The notes beneath the pieces were generated by a model. It was not told the DNA's origin and ran no database searches. It saw nothing but the letters and a program-made list of their open reading frames with translations. Both the position numbers and the translations under genes were made by a program. This document shows positions 46,268 through 56,709 of a stretch of DNA of 64,000 nt, piece by piece. The stretch's first letter is position 1. Each line of letters starts with the position of its first letter. This stretch comes from Erinaceus europaeus. Its lineage: Eukaryota; Chordata; Mammalia; Eulipotyphla; Erinaceidae. The stretch is taken from contig NC_080175.1 of NCBI RefSeq assembly GCF_950295315.1, positions 89,428,161-89,492,160 of the forward strand. Reading direction: 5' to 3'.

Positions 46268-46546
46268 CGGAGCTGGGCGGTAGCGCAGCAGGTCAAGCAC
46301 ACGTGGCACAAAGCTCAAAGACCCAGAGGAAGATCCCGGTTCCGGCTCCCCACCTGCAGGAGAGTTGCTTCACAGGCGGTGAAGCAGGTCTGCAGGTGAT
46401 TATCTTTCTCTCCCTCTCTCTCTGTCTTCCCCTCCTCTCTCCATTTCTCTCTGTCCTACCCAACAATGACGACATCAATAACAGCAATAATAACTACAAC
46501 AATAAAACAAGGGCAACAAAAGGGAAAATAAATAAATATAAAAAAG
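46268..46546 (+). repeat. Type A SINE, first of three in tandem orientation
   Basis: CCGGAGCTGGGCGGTAGCGC, CACACGTGGCACAAAGCTCA, GATCCCGGTTCCGGCTCCCC, then the CT block and an AAGGGAAAATAAATAAAT tail. Probable TSD AAAAAGAAACCCC (about 46256-46268) recurs as AAAAAGAAACCCC near 46540-46552. Confidence 0.92.
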
Positions 46547-46608
46547 AAACCCCAACAAAAGAGTCTAACTTAATCAGGAAATAAACCATATTTAAAATTA
46601 TAGTGCTG

Positions 46609-46872
46609 TGGGAGTCGGTGGTAGCACAGTGAGCGGGTTAAACGCACGTGGCAGAAGTGCAAGGACCAGCTGAAGGATCCCGCTTTGAGCCCCCAGGTCC
46701 CCACCTGCAGGGGAGTCACTTCACAAGCAGTGAAGCAGGTCTGCAGGTGTCTATCTTTCTCTTGCCCTGTCTTGCCCTCGTCTCTTCATTTCTCTGTCTT
46801 ATCCAACAACGACGACATCAACAATAACTACAACAATAAAACAAGGTCAACAAAAGGGAATCAATAAATATT
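46609..46872 (+). repeat. Type A SINE, second of three
   Basis: TGGGAGTCGGTGGTAGCACA, GTTAAACGCACGTGGCAGAA, CCCGCTTTGAGCCCCCAGGT. The tail runs into an (AT)n tract at 46873-46899. Confidence 0.92.
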
Positions 46873-46899
46873 AATATATATATATATATATATATATAA
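46873..46899. repeat. (AT)n microsatellite in a SINE tail
   Basis: About 13 AT units directly after AATAAATATT of the SINE tail. Confidence 0.93.
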
Positions 46900-46967
46900 T
46901 AAATACCATTATAGTGCTGCAAAGATTTATATTTGTTGAAGATCTCAGTTTAAGAGTGAACAACTCA

Positions 46968-47244
46968 GGGAGTCGGGTGGAAGCGCAGCGGGTTAAGCGC
47001 ACTTGGAGCAAAGCACAAAGATGAGCATAAGGACCCCAGTTAGAGCCCCAGGTTCCCCACCTGCAGGGGAGTAGCTTCACCAGCTGTGAAGCAGGACTGC
47101 AGGTATCTATCTTTCTCTCCCTTGTCTTTCTTCCCCTACTCTCTCCATTTCTCTTTGTCCTATACAACAATACTGACATCAATAATAACTACAACAATGA
47201 AACAAGGGCAAAAAATGGGAATATATAAATAAATATTTTTAAAA
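46968..47244 (+). repeat. Type A SINE, third of three
   Basis: AGGGAGTCGGGTGGAAGCGC, GGTTAAGCGCACTTGGAGCA, CAGTTAGAGCCCCAGGTTCC, then the CT block and tail. AAGAGTGAA(C/G)A(A/G)CTCA on both sides is a probable TSD. Confidence 0.92.
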
Positions 47245-47429
47245 AAGAGTGAAGAGCTCAGACAAAACCAATATTGTTATTTTTTTTACATTTTCTCTTA
47301 AAAGGAAGTTTGTTTTTCTTGCTTTTATAAAAGAAAATAAGATAGATAGGGAAAGAAAAACGGAATGAGGAAAAGAGACAGTAAGAGAATGTGCAGCAAA
47401 GCTCTACAGCTGATGAAAATTTTGCTCTT

Positions 47430-47868
47430 CTCATATTAATTAGTGAGTTATATGACTGAAAATTAACGGGAGTGTACATAAACACCATTCCCACCACCAA
47501 AGGACTGTGTCTTATCCCACCCTCCCAACCCTCCCAACCCCCACAGCCCAGGAAGCCAATATCCACCCTCAACCTCACCCCAGGGTTTTTACTTTGTTGC
47601 CCTACTCCAGATTTAGTTAGATCCTGCTTTTAGTTTTCCTTTCTGTTCTTTCTCAACTTCTGTTGATGAGTGGGATCATCCCATACTCATCTTTATCTTT
47701 CTGACTTAGCTCACTTAACATAATTCCTTCTAGCTCCATCCAAGATGGGTCAGAGAAGGTGGGTTCATTGTTCTTAATAGCTGCTTAGTATTCAATTGTG
47801 AATATATACCATATCTTTCTCAGCCACTCATCTGTTGTTGGGCACCTGGGTTGTTTCCAGGTTTTAGC
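47430..47868 (-). mobile_element. L1 ORF2 C-terminus and proximal 3' UTR, inverted part
   Basis: Reads as the reverse complement of L1: GGAGTGTACATAAACACCAT, TCAACTTCTGTTGATGAGTG and CCACTCATCTGTTGTTGGGC match 34.9-35.3 kb. On the minus strand it would run from inside the ORF2 C-terminus to the start of the 3' UTR. Paired with the plus-strand L1 tail at 48063-49392 it looks like the inverted half of a twin-primed insertion. The pair is separated by a foreign element. Confidence 0.8.
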
Positions 47869-48062
47869 TATTGGGATGCATTGGATCGACCTTCTCGTGG
47901 TGCATCCCGTGTGTACCCATTCATTGGGGAAGCTGACGATCCTTCCTAGCCGACTGAATCCACATGGATCCCAGTCACTTTCAAAGCCAGCAACAAGCAG
48001 CTCCTGACAGCTTTCAACCTGACACTGTTGACTGGCTATGGAAGAAGGGCAAACGCTAGAAG
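47869..48062 (+). mobile_element. Short non-L1 element with LINE-like 3' end
   Basis: About 190 bp unlike L1 or SINE types A-C. The body (GGGATGCATTGGATCGACCT, GTGCATCCCGTGTGTACCCA, GGGGAAGCTGACGATCCTTC) occurs nowhere else in the window. The last ~50 bp, from CAACCTGACACTGTTGACTG through GGGCAAACGCTAG to the AGA repeats, match the 3' end of the LINE piece at 50022-50464 on the opposite strand. AGCTATT occurs on both sides (47862-47868 and about 48062-48075), a possible 7-bp TSD. About six CpGs remain. I infer a non-autonomous partner of that LINE: it has its own head, and its tail would be recognised by the LINE's enzyme. Confidence 0.6.
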
Positions 48063-49392
48063 AAGAAGCTATTACGTGAGATAGAGCACACGTTCGCACG
48101 TATCCATAAACTAGGGAAAAATATATACCTGAAAGCAAAAGTACACAGTAGTCTGTATTGAGTCAGTATCAAGCTCAGAATGAAATAGTGTCTATTTAGA
48201 CTTAGATACACTCACTCTTCAACTACTTCCTATTACAGTTCTCTCACTCACTCCAAAGCTAACCTCATCAAAGCAAGGACTGAAAAAGCTGAATAAGGGC
48301 AAGAGCCTGGCATAGTTTAAAGATGACTCTTTAGTCACTATCAGGTCACCCCATCAGCTGGGCCTATTCGGGGTATCCTGAGATTTCCAAACAAACATGA
48401 TGGACCTAGACCTCAAATAAATCCCTCTTTCCATTGTTACAAGTCAACTCCATCAGGAACAACAAAATAGACCCTTTTGTGGGCCTCCCATATGACCTTG
48501 CCCTCTACTTGTATCAACAACAGTAGAGAATGTTCCATCCTCCAAAGGGAGGATGGACAACATACTCTATGCTACACCTGAGGAAGATGAGTCGATACTG
48601 GAACATTACTACTCATGACCACAGAATGTGAGCTCAGATCTACAGGGATGCAGAGGTCACATAGGCTTCTAAGCTGAATATGGGCCCCAGACTAAATCAA
48701 ATCGATGGGGTTTACAGTCAACAATATTTATACCCGTTCCCCATATTAGGGAGCTACTCTCTTCCCTGGTCCAGCTTTCTGTCCCTTTTCCAGCCATGAC
48801 ATCACCTCCCCAGACAATAAGTTGGATCCACCTGCAAATCAGATTTCAGGCTCAGAGAAAACAAACAAACAACAACAACAAAAACTAGTACAGATACAGG
48901 CCCTTTGAAATATAACTAAAATATGCCTACTAGCTACCTATAAAATGGAGGACCCCCAACACTTCATCTGCACTATTCCAGCCTTTAGGTTCATGATTGG
49001 TCAACAATTTGTTTGGCTTTGTATGTTAACCCTCTTTTCAGTCACCAGGTTCCAGATGCTAGCATGATGCCAACCAGACTTTATAGGACAGATAATGCCA
49101 CCAATGTGTCCTGGAGTCCCGCTTCCCCAGAACCACGCCCTACTAGGGAAAGAGAGAGGCAGGCTGGGAGTATGGATGGACCAGTAAACGCCCATGTTCA
49201 GTGGGGAAGCAATTACAGAAGCCATCCCTTCCACCTTCTACATCCCACAATGACCTTGGATCCATACTCCCAGAGGTATAAAGAATAGAAAAGCTATCAG
49301 TGATATGGAGATCTGGTGGTGGGAATTATATGGAGTTATACCCCTCTTATACTATGGCTTTGTTAATGTCTCCTTTTTAAAAATAAATTTAA
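48063..49392 (+). mobile_element. L1 3' UTR, older long form
   Basis: Starts at GTGAGATAGAGCACACGTTC and includes CCCCATCAGCTGGGCCTATT, GTGAGCTCAGATCTACAGGG, CGATGGGGTTTACAGTCAAC and TGTGTCCTGGAGTCCCGCTT. It ends GGAGTTATACCCCTCTTATA with AAAATAAATTTAAAAAA. At about 1.3 kb it contains the block (about 48.15-48.9 kb) that younger copies at 50.6 and 54.3 kb have lost. Confidence 0.85.
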
Positions 49393-49504
49393 AAAAGGGA
49401 AAAATAGGAAAGTAAAGAAGATCTCAGAGAAACGAAACCCTTCTAAAACCATCATGGTGAATTACTTCAGAACCCTAAACAATAAAACTTTCAATAGTTT
49501 AATT

Positions 49505-49655
49505 TATTTATTTATGAGAGAAGAAGAAAGAGAGAGAAAAGAACAAGAGCATCACTCTAGTACTTGCAGTGCCAGCCACTGAAGTCAGAAGCTTGGCCTT
49601 TTTTTCTGGAAGTCCAGTGCTTTAAGTACTCTGGCACTTCCCTGGCCACTGAGAT
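49505..49655 (-). repeat. Diverged SINE
   Basis: (ATTT)n and a GAGAGAAGAAGAAAGAGAGA core are followed by CAGTGCCAGCCACTGAAGTC and AAGTACTCTGGCACTTCCCT. The family is uncertain. Confidence 0.45.
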
Positions 49656-49844
49656 AATAACTATGTTGAATGATTCCCCTAGTATGAGGTATTTTGTTAT
49701 GGCACCTAATATTTGATATCATTAATGTCAAAACTTATTGGCAACACTCCTACTTGAGGTGAAAATCGCAATGATGCAAGAGGCACTATCAATACACAGT
49801 AAATAGAATGCATGGCATTGAGATGTTTTTGAAACACGCATTAG

Positions 49845-49855
49845 AAATTACTACA
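49845..49855. repeat. Left TSD of the L1 tail at 49856
   Basis: AAATTACTACA, identical to 51049-51059 after the poly-A end. Confidence 0.85.
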
Positions 49856-50021
49856 ACCTAACCAACACAACGATGGCCACCTCAACATGCTTCACTTCAG
49901 ACTGTGTCCAGAGACTTCACGTGTGGAATGACAACCCTCAGCTTCATTACTCGGGTGAGACCTATCCTTTCATAGTATACTCTAATTTCATCTCAGGTGG
50001 TTCACTTTCTAACAAAGTCCC

Positions 50022-50464
50022 ATCTTCTTCTTCTAGCGTTTGCCCTTCTTCCGTAGCCAGTCAACAGAGTCAGGTTGAGCCTGATGTAAAGTTTCGAGAC
50101 CTCCTTTGAATCTGGAAAGGTGGCAGTCATTGACTATGTGGGTCATAGTCTGTCTGTAGCCGCAGGAGCAGTTCGGGTCATCTCTGGCTCCCCAGCGATG
50201 GAACATAGCGGGGCACCGGCCATGGCCTGTTCGATAGCGATTGAGGAGGGCCCGATCATAACGTGCTAGGTCAAAGCCGGGTTGACGCTTGCAGGGGTCT
50301 GTGATGAGGTGTTTGTTCTTTACCTCAGCTGACTGCCAACTCTGTTTCCAAGAGACTGGAACAGAGAAGTTCAGTGTAGGCATAGGGGACCAGATTGGGT
50401 GACGAGACGTCAAGCGTTGGACAGGGTGGGCGAAGATATCCGCATATATTGGCAGGTCCGGTTG
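50022..50464 (-). mobile_element. 3' end of a non-L1 LINE nested in an L1 3' UTR
   Basis: This block is absent from the matching L1 copies at 54.18 kb and 34.30 kb. The duplicated hexamer AGTCCC at 50016-50021 and 50465-50470 marks the junctions as an insertion. On the minus strand it is open from its first base to a TAG at 50033-50035, then ends with an AGA-repeat tail; there is essentially no 3' UTR. I counted about 20 CpG dinucleotides by eye, while the flanking L1 has few. That argues for recent arrival. Confidence 0.75.
50033..50464 (-). pseudogene. C-terminal part of a LINE reverse transcriptase (non-L1)
   Basis: About 143 codons without a stop. The apparent ATG at 50509 lies in antisense L1 sequence, so the LINE reading frame enters at about residue 16 of that frame and has no start of its own. 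Numbering from that ATG, visible motifs are RALLNRYRTGHGRC (86-99), a Cys/His cluster CxCx7Hx4C at C114, C116, H124 and C129, and a WLRKKGKR end. Tryptophan and arginine runs such as FHRWGARDD precede the cluster. Cys/His clusters followed by a short tail are known at the C-terminus of several non-LTR retrotransposon proteins; L1 ORF2p has a different one. The clade is not certain (RTE-like or a CR1/L2-like relative are possible). The polymerase and endonuclease domains are missing, so the fragment is not functional. Confidence 0.7.
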
Positions 50465-51060
50465 AGTCCCAAAACCTAGATATACACCAGTTTCTGTGAG
50501 AGAGAGCATATGTTCACACGTATCCGTAAACTACTGCAAAATATATACCTGAAAGCAGAAGTACACTAGAGTTTGCAGTGAGTACCTCCCTAACACTTCC
50601 TCTCCACTATTCCAAGCTTTGGGTCCATGATTGCTCAACAATTTGTTTGGCTTCGCATGTTAACTCTCTTTTCAGTCACCAGGATCCAGATGTCATCAGG
50701 ATGCCAGTCAGGCTTCCCTAGACTGAAGACCCCACCAATGTGTCCTGGAGCTCCGCTTCCCCAGAGACACACCCTACTAGGGAAAGAGAGAGGCAGACTA
50801 GGAGTATGGACCGACCAGTCAATGCCCATGTTTAGTGGGGAAGCAATTACAGAAGCCAGACCTTCTACCTTCTGCAACCCACAATGACCCAGGGTCCATG
50901 CTCCCAGAGGGATAGAGAATGGGAAAACTATCAGGGGAGGGAGTGGGATATGGAGATTGGGTGGTGGGAATTGTGTGGAGTTGTACCCCTCCTAACCTAT
51001 GGTTTTGTTAATTAATCCTTTCTTAAATAAAAAAAATTAAAAAAAAATAAATTACTACAG

Positions 51061-51285
51061 CAAGACCTATTCCTAGAATATTAATTCTTAATTAAGACTA
51101 ATTGTGTATCTTTCCCAGCAGACAGATACATCATTCAGAAACTAAGCCATTTTACAAGTAATCAAATATAATGGTTTTTTATTTTTAATAATGATAACCT
51201 TATTATAAATAAGGAGGCAAAGGAATATTTCCCTGTTTACACATTACTTCTATTCATACTTTACTTTTAGACACTTGCTTTTACT
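51061..51285. other. Unassigned sequence
   Basis: Nothing recognised. Confidence 0.45.
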
Positions 51286-51287
51286 AG

Positions 51288-51570
51288 ACTTTTTTATTGA
51301 TTTAATAATGATCAACAAGACTGTAGATTACAAGGGGTACAATTCCTACCACCAGAGTTCTGTATTCCATCCTATCCATTTGGAAGCTTTCCTGTTCTTT
51401 ATCCCTCTGGGAATATGGACCCAGGATCATTATGGGGTGCAGAAGGTGGAAGGTCTGGCTTCTGTAACTGCTTTTCTGCTGGGCATGGGTGTTGGTAAGT
51501 CGATCCATACTCCCATCCTGTTACTATTTTTCCCTAGTTGGGCAAGGCTCTGGAGAGACTTCTTTTTATA
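51288..51570 (-). mobile_element. L1 3'-end fragment, minus strand
   Basis: TTTTTATTGATTTAATAATG, ATCCCTCTGGGAATATGGAC, CAGAAGGTGGAAGGTCTGGC and TCCCTAGTTGGGCAAGGCTC are the reverse of the terminal L1 3' UTR. About 280 bp; the 5' truncation point is at about 51570. Confidence 0.8.
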
Positions 51571-52124
51571 GTAATAGTGCTTCAAAAGTTTGTGTTTACT
51601 TTGATTCTTATTACTAAAACTAGTATAATTCAATAATACAAAAAAGTAACCGTACTCATTCATACCCATGTTAATAGACATTTCAGCATATGTTTAATAT
51701 ATCAAGATTTTTAATTTTACTGTCCATTTTGAATCTGTTCTAAGTAGAAATATACTACCTACAATATTTCATTTTTCTAGAACTTCTCTACCTTGCCATG
51801 GTCTTTGAATTACTACATCTTCATCTGTTAACTAATGTGTTCCACCTGTGTCTTACCCCTTTGTAGAAAGAATAAAGAAAATACAAGATTCTATGATAAT
51901 GATGAATTCATCTTTCTCTATTGTTAGACCTCCCATATAGCCACAGGAATAATATGCCCTTTTGGAGATCACATAACAAAATCTGTTGGTACGTTTACAA
52001 GCCTGAAATGATATGGAGAACTTGAAATCTGGGAGATGGGGGAATACAATTCCTTCTGCTTTGTTTTTATAGATCTTCTACTATCTTGCAAGAGAAAATG
52101 GTGGGGGTTGACAAGGAAGGGTCT
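51571..52124. other. Unassigned sequence
   Basis: Nothing recognised. Its right edge supplies the TSD of the next element. Confidence 0.45.
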
Positions 52125-52139
52125 AAGAATAACACTTCA
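52125..52139. repeat. Left TSD of the twin-primed L1
   Basis: AAGAATAACACTTCA, identical over 15 bp to 54749-54763. Confidence 0.93.
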
Positions 52140-54748
52140 GAAGTGAGGTGGTATCTTAGTGTTGTCTTAATTTGCATTTCTCTGACAATCAGTGACCTAG
52201 AGCAGTTTTTCATATGTTTGTTAGCCTTTTGGATCTCCTCTGTAGTGAATGTTTTGTTCATATCCTCTGCCCATTTTTGGATGAGGTCATTTGCTTTTTT
52301 TGGTGCTAAGTTTGCTGAGCTCTTTATATATTTTGGTGATTAGTTTCTTGTCTGATGTCTGGCATGTGAAGATCTTCTCCCATTCTGTGAGGGGTCTCTC
52401 TGTTTGTTTAATAGTTTCTTTGGATGTGCAGAAGCTTTTCAATTTGATGTAGTCCCATTGGTTTGTTTCTGCTTTAGTCTTCCTTGCAATTGGGTTTGAT
52501 TCATCAAAGATGTCCTTGAGGTGTAGGTGGGAAACTGTTTTACCAAGGTTTTCCTCTAAGTATTTGATTGTTTCTGGTCTGACATCTAGGTCTTTGATCC
52601 ATTTGGAGTTGATTTTTGTTTCTGGTGAGGTAAAGTGGTTCAATTTCATTCTTCTGCATGTTACAACCCAGTTTTCCCAGCACCATTTATTGAAGAGAAC
52701 CTCCTTTTTCCATTTAATCCTTTGGGCTCCCTTATCAAAGATTAGATGTCCATAGGTGTGGGGATTTATTTCTGGGCTTTCGATTCTGTTCCACTGGTCT
52801 GTGTGCCTATTTTTGTTCCAGTACTATGCTTTTTTGATGATGATGGCTTTATAATATAGTTTAAGGTCTGGGAGTGTGATGCCTCCATTTCTGTTCCTTT
52901 TATTTAAGATGGTTTTGGCAATTCAAGGTGTTTTCATGTTCCAGATAAATGATTGTAGAAAAATGTTGGAGAGGTTGTGGGAACAGAGGAACCCTTTTAC
53001 ATTGCTGGTGGGAATGGAAGTTGGTACAGCCTCTGTGGAGAGCAGTCTGGAAAACTTTCAGAAGGCTAGACTTGGACTTTCCATATGATCCAGTAATTCC
53101 TCTCCTGGGGTTATAACCCAAGGACTCCATAACAACCAACCAAAAAGAAGTGTGTACTCCTATGTTCATAGCAGCACAATTCATAATAGCTAAAACCTGG
53201 AAGCAACCCAGGTGCCCAACAACAGATGAGTGGCTGAGAAAGCTGTGGTATATATACACAATGGAATACTATGCAGCTATCAAGAACAATGAACCCACCT
53301 CCTCTGACCCATCTTGGACAGAGATAGAAGGAATTATGTTAAGTGAGCTAAGTCAGAAAGATAAACATGAGTATGGGATGATCCCACTCATCAACAGAAG
53401 TTGAGTAAGAAGATCTGAAAGGGAAACTAAAAGCAGGACCTGACCAAATTGTAAGTAGGGCACCAAAGTAAAAACCCAGTGGTGAGGGGTATACATGCAG
53501 CTTCCTGGGCCAGTGGGGGGTGGGAGTGGGTGGGAGGGATGGGTCACAGTCCTTTGGTGTTGGGAATGGTATTTATGTACACTCCTAGTAAAATGTAGTC
53601 ATATAAATCACTAGTTAATTAATATGAGAGGGGGAAAATTAATTGTATGTCTCAAAGTTTTTCAAAACACAAACTGAATCTTTTTAATATATAGGCTGTG
53701 TAATTGATATGCAGACTCTCTCAAAAGCCTAGACCAAGTAGATCAGAATCAACCAATAGCACAGCTATATATAAGATACTGGGTACTGTACAGCAAACCC
53801 TAACAAAAGGACTTTTCAAAGTTAACCCAATTACCAATTAATGTGATGATAACAATGACTATCGATTGTCTTTTTGAACCCTAAGACAGCAGGAACCTCA
53901 CATCTCCACTATAAAGCCTCTACTTCCCCCAGTCCTAGAACCATTGGATAGGGCCCACTTTCCCGTATGCCTTTCCCAATCCATATCAAATAATATTGCA
54001 TCTGCCGATCACAACCTAACCAATGCAACGATTGCCACCTCAACATGCTTCACCTCAGACTGTGTCCAGAGACTTCACATGTGGAATGACAACCCTTCAG
54101 CTTCATTACTTGGGTGAGACCTTTCCTTTCATAGTATACTCTAATTCCTCTCAGGTGGTTCACTTTCTAACAAAGTCCCAAAACCTAGATATACACCAGT
54201 TTCTGTGAGAGAGAGCATATGTTCACACGTATCCGTAAACTATTGCAAAATATATACCTGAAAGCAGAAGTACACTAGAGTTTGCAGTGAGTACCCCCCT
54301 AACATTTCCTCTCCACTATTCCAAGCTTTGGGTCCATGATTCATCAACAATTTGTTTGGCTTTGTATGTTAACTCTCTTTTCAGTCACCAGGTTCCAGAT
54401 GTCATCAGGATGCCTGCCAGGCTTCCCTAGACTGAAGACCCCACCAATGTGTCCTGGAGCTCTGCTTCCCCAGATACCCACCCTACAAGGGAAAGAGAGA
54501 GGCGGACTGGGAGTATGGACTGACCAGTCAATGCCCATGTTCAGCGGAGAAGCTATTACAGAAGCCAGACCTTCTACTTTCTGCAACACTCAATGACCCT
54601 GGGTCCATGCTCCCAGAGGGATAGAGAGTGGGAAAGCTATCAGGGGAGGGGGTGGGATATGGAGATTGGGTGGTGGGAATTGTGTGGAATTGTACCCCTC
54701 CTACCCTATGGTTTTGTTAATTAATCCTTTCTTAAATAAAAAACAAAA
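52140..54748. mobile_element. L1: Twin-primed L1: inverted 5' part plus sense 3' part
   Basis: 52140-52958 is minus-strand ORF2 (matching about 35.58-36.39 kb). 52959-54748 is plus strand, from the cysteine-rich ORF2 region (GTTGGAGAGGTTGTGGGAAC) through the complete long 3' UTR to AAATAAAAAACAAAAAA. Identical 15-bp TSDs flank the whole, which proves a single insertion. At the switch about 40 nt of L1 sequence are missing, as usual for twin priming. It shares with the full-length L1 the extra A that ends the ORF2 frame after LSTKKSK. The plus-strand frame 53150-53404 and minus-strand frame 52287-52649 are ORF2 remnants with no product expected. Confidence 0.95.
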
Positions 54749-54763
54749 AAGAATAACACTTCA
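54749..54763. repeat. Right TSD of the twin-primed L1
   Basis: AAGAATAACACTTCA, following the A-rich end. Confidence 0.93.
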
Positions 54764-55325
54764 ACCTTACTTTATGAAAGGCCCTGAGATTCATTCCTTC
54801 CCAGATGAAAAAGATGATATTTGGTCTTAAAAAAAGTATAAACTGTTAAAAATGGTATTTCCCCCAGTAGAGTAGGACAGTAAAGGTCTTTAGAAGCTGG
54901 TGTTACATTCCTGTTATATTTTAGTCATATCTTTTCTATAGATTCTTTATCATGTTCTCTAGAACCACATACCCTGATTCCTCAAGAAAAGTCTAATAGA
55001 GATGTGTGGAGAAAAAAAAAAAAGCTGCATTGTGAAAAGGGAAACTCTAGGAGTTTCTCTATATCATTTTAAATTTCTTGTATTCCAAATGCAATACAAC
55101 TATTCACATAAGTTACTACTATAACTTATAAATTCGTTCCAAAATTACCTACTAACCAAAGGTCAGTGATTAATTTAGGGATCAATTTCAAAAAGTAGTT
55201 AATTCTTACTACACTGGTAAATACTTATTTAGTGTATTTTAATAATTATTCTATTTTATAACATTTATAGCATTAAATTTGGAGTAGTCCTATATTGACT
55301 ATAAAATTAAATGAAAAGCATAGTG
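54764..55325. other. Unassigned sequence
   Basis: Nothing recognised. Confidence 0.5.
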
Positions 55326-55327
55326 CT

Positions 55328-55535
55328 AGGGGCTGGGTGGTGGCACACAAGGTTGAGCACATGTTACAATGTGCAAAGACCTGAGTTTGAGCCCCTGGTC
55401 CACACCCACAAGAGGAAATCTTTGCAAGTGTTAAAGCAGTGTTACAAATGTCTCTATCCATTTCTAACTCTCCCTACCCTATCAATTTCTGGCTGTGTCT
55501 ATCCAGTAAATAAAGATAATAAAAATTAAAACAAA
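55328..55535 (+). repeat. Type B SINE
   Basis: GGGGCTGGGTGGTGGCACAC, TGAGCACATGTTACAATGTG and GAGTTTGAGCCCCTGGTCC are followed by a CT-rich block ending CTATCCAGTAAATAAAGATA. Confidence 0.85.
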
Positions 55536-55815
55536 ATTGCAAAGGGCTATTCTGTATGCCCCATACCCTACACAAAATTAGTCCTGTTTTCAATATTACC
55601 CAAAAAAGTGGCACATTTGTCACAGTTGATAAACCTACCTTGTCATACAGTCACAAAGTTGATCTCTATGTTTGTTTTAATATTTATTATGCATCAGTGT
55701 GTATTATATTTGCATGAAAGTAAAACAGCATTACCTATCATGATTGTATCATGGACCATTTTCCATGATGAACATATTATTTTAAGTATTATAATGGCAA
55801 AACTTATTATGTTCA
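55536..55815. other. Unassigned sequence
   Basis: Nothing recognised; a 72-codon frame at 55608-55826 has no known motif. Confidence 0.4.
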
Positions 55816-55816
55816 C

Positions 55817-55942
55817 AGAGGGATAAAGAATAGGCAAGCTACCAGGGGAAGGGACGGGATACGGAGTTCTGGTGGCAGGAATTGTATGGAGTTATACCCC
55901 TCTTATCCTGTTTTTTTCCTTTTTATAAATAAAAATTAAAAT
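55817..55942 (+). mobile_element. Short L1 3'-terminal fragment
   Basis: CAGAGGGATAAAGAATAGGC, GGAGTTCTGGTGGCAGGAAT and GGAGTTATACCCCTCTTATC, ending TTTATAAATAAAAATTAAAA. About 125 bp. Confidence 0.8.
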
Positions 55943-56372
55943 GAAATCACATTATACATGTTCCACATAGACTGACTGTCTCTCTCCCTTTGGAATTTTT
56001 CCTATTCTTTATCCCTCTGGGAATATGGACTGAGGATCATTATGGGGTACAGAAGGCTGAAGGTCTGGCTTCTGTAATTGCTTCTCTGCTGGACATGGGC
56101 ATTGGTAGGTCAGCCATACTCCCAGACTAGCTCTATCTTTCCCTAGTGGGCAGGGGTCTGGGGAGGCAGGGCCCCAAAACACATGATGGGTGGTCTGCCC
56201 AGGGAAGTCAGGCTGGCATCATGGTAGAATCTGGAAACTGGTGGCTAAAAAGAGTTAAGATATAAAGCAGAACAAATTGTTGACTAATCATGAAACTAAA
56301 AGCAAAAGTATTTTAGATGAAGATTTGGGGTCTTCATTTTGGAAAAAGCTAGTAGGTCTATTTTAAGTATAT

Positions 56373-56609
56373 CTTTTAATTATTTTTTATTGTTGTAGTT
56401 ATTATTGTTGTCCAATAGAACAGAGAGAAATGGAGAAAGGAGGGGAAGATAGAGAGGGGGAGAGAAAGATACACACCTGCAGACCTACTTCACCGCCTGT
56501 GGAGCGACACCCCTGCAGGTGGGGAGCCAGGGGATCAAACCGGGATCCTTAGGCCTGTCCTAGCGTTTTGCAGCACCTGCACTCAACCCGCTGTGTACCA
56601 CCAGACTCC
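56373..56609 (-). repeat. Type A SINE nested in an L1 tail, perfect TSD
   Basis: Reverse type A order. CTATTTTAAGTATAT occurs at 56358-56372 and 56610-56624 and is L1 sequence, so the SINE came after the L1. Confidence 0.94.
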
Positions 56610-56709
56610 CTATTTTAAGTATATTCTAAGGGGCCCATTATTTTACTAGTTTTTGCCTGAGCCTGACATCTAATATGCAGGTGGACCCAAGTTTTTATCT
56701 GGGAGATGG

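Larger units (their letters stand above)
49856..51048 (+). mobile_element. Young 5'-truncated L1 3' UTR carrying a foreign LINE insert
   Basis: Begins ACCTAACCAACACAACGATG and ends CTTAAATAAAAAAAATTAAA, flanked by an 11-bp TSD. It is very close to the copy at 54.0-54.75 kb except that 443 bp (50022-50464) interrupt the sequence AAAGTCCC/AAAACCTAG. The L1 part has no coding sequence. Confidence 0.92.

Noticed and set aside
50465..50509. ATG at 50509 as the start of the foreign LINE protein
   Set aside because: The first ~15 codons are antisense L1 3' UTR; the insertion boundary lies at about 50464.
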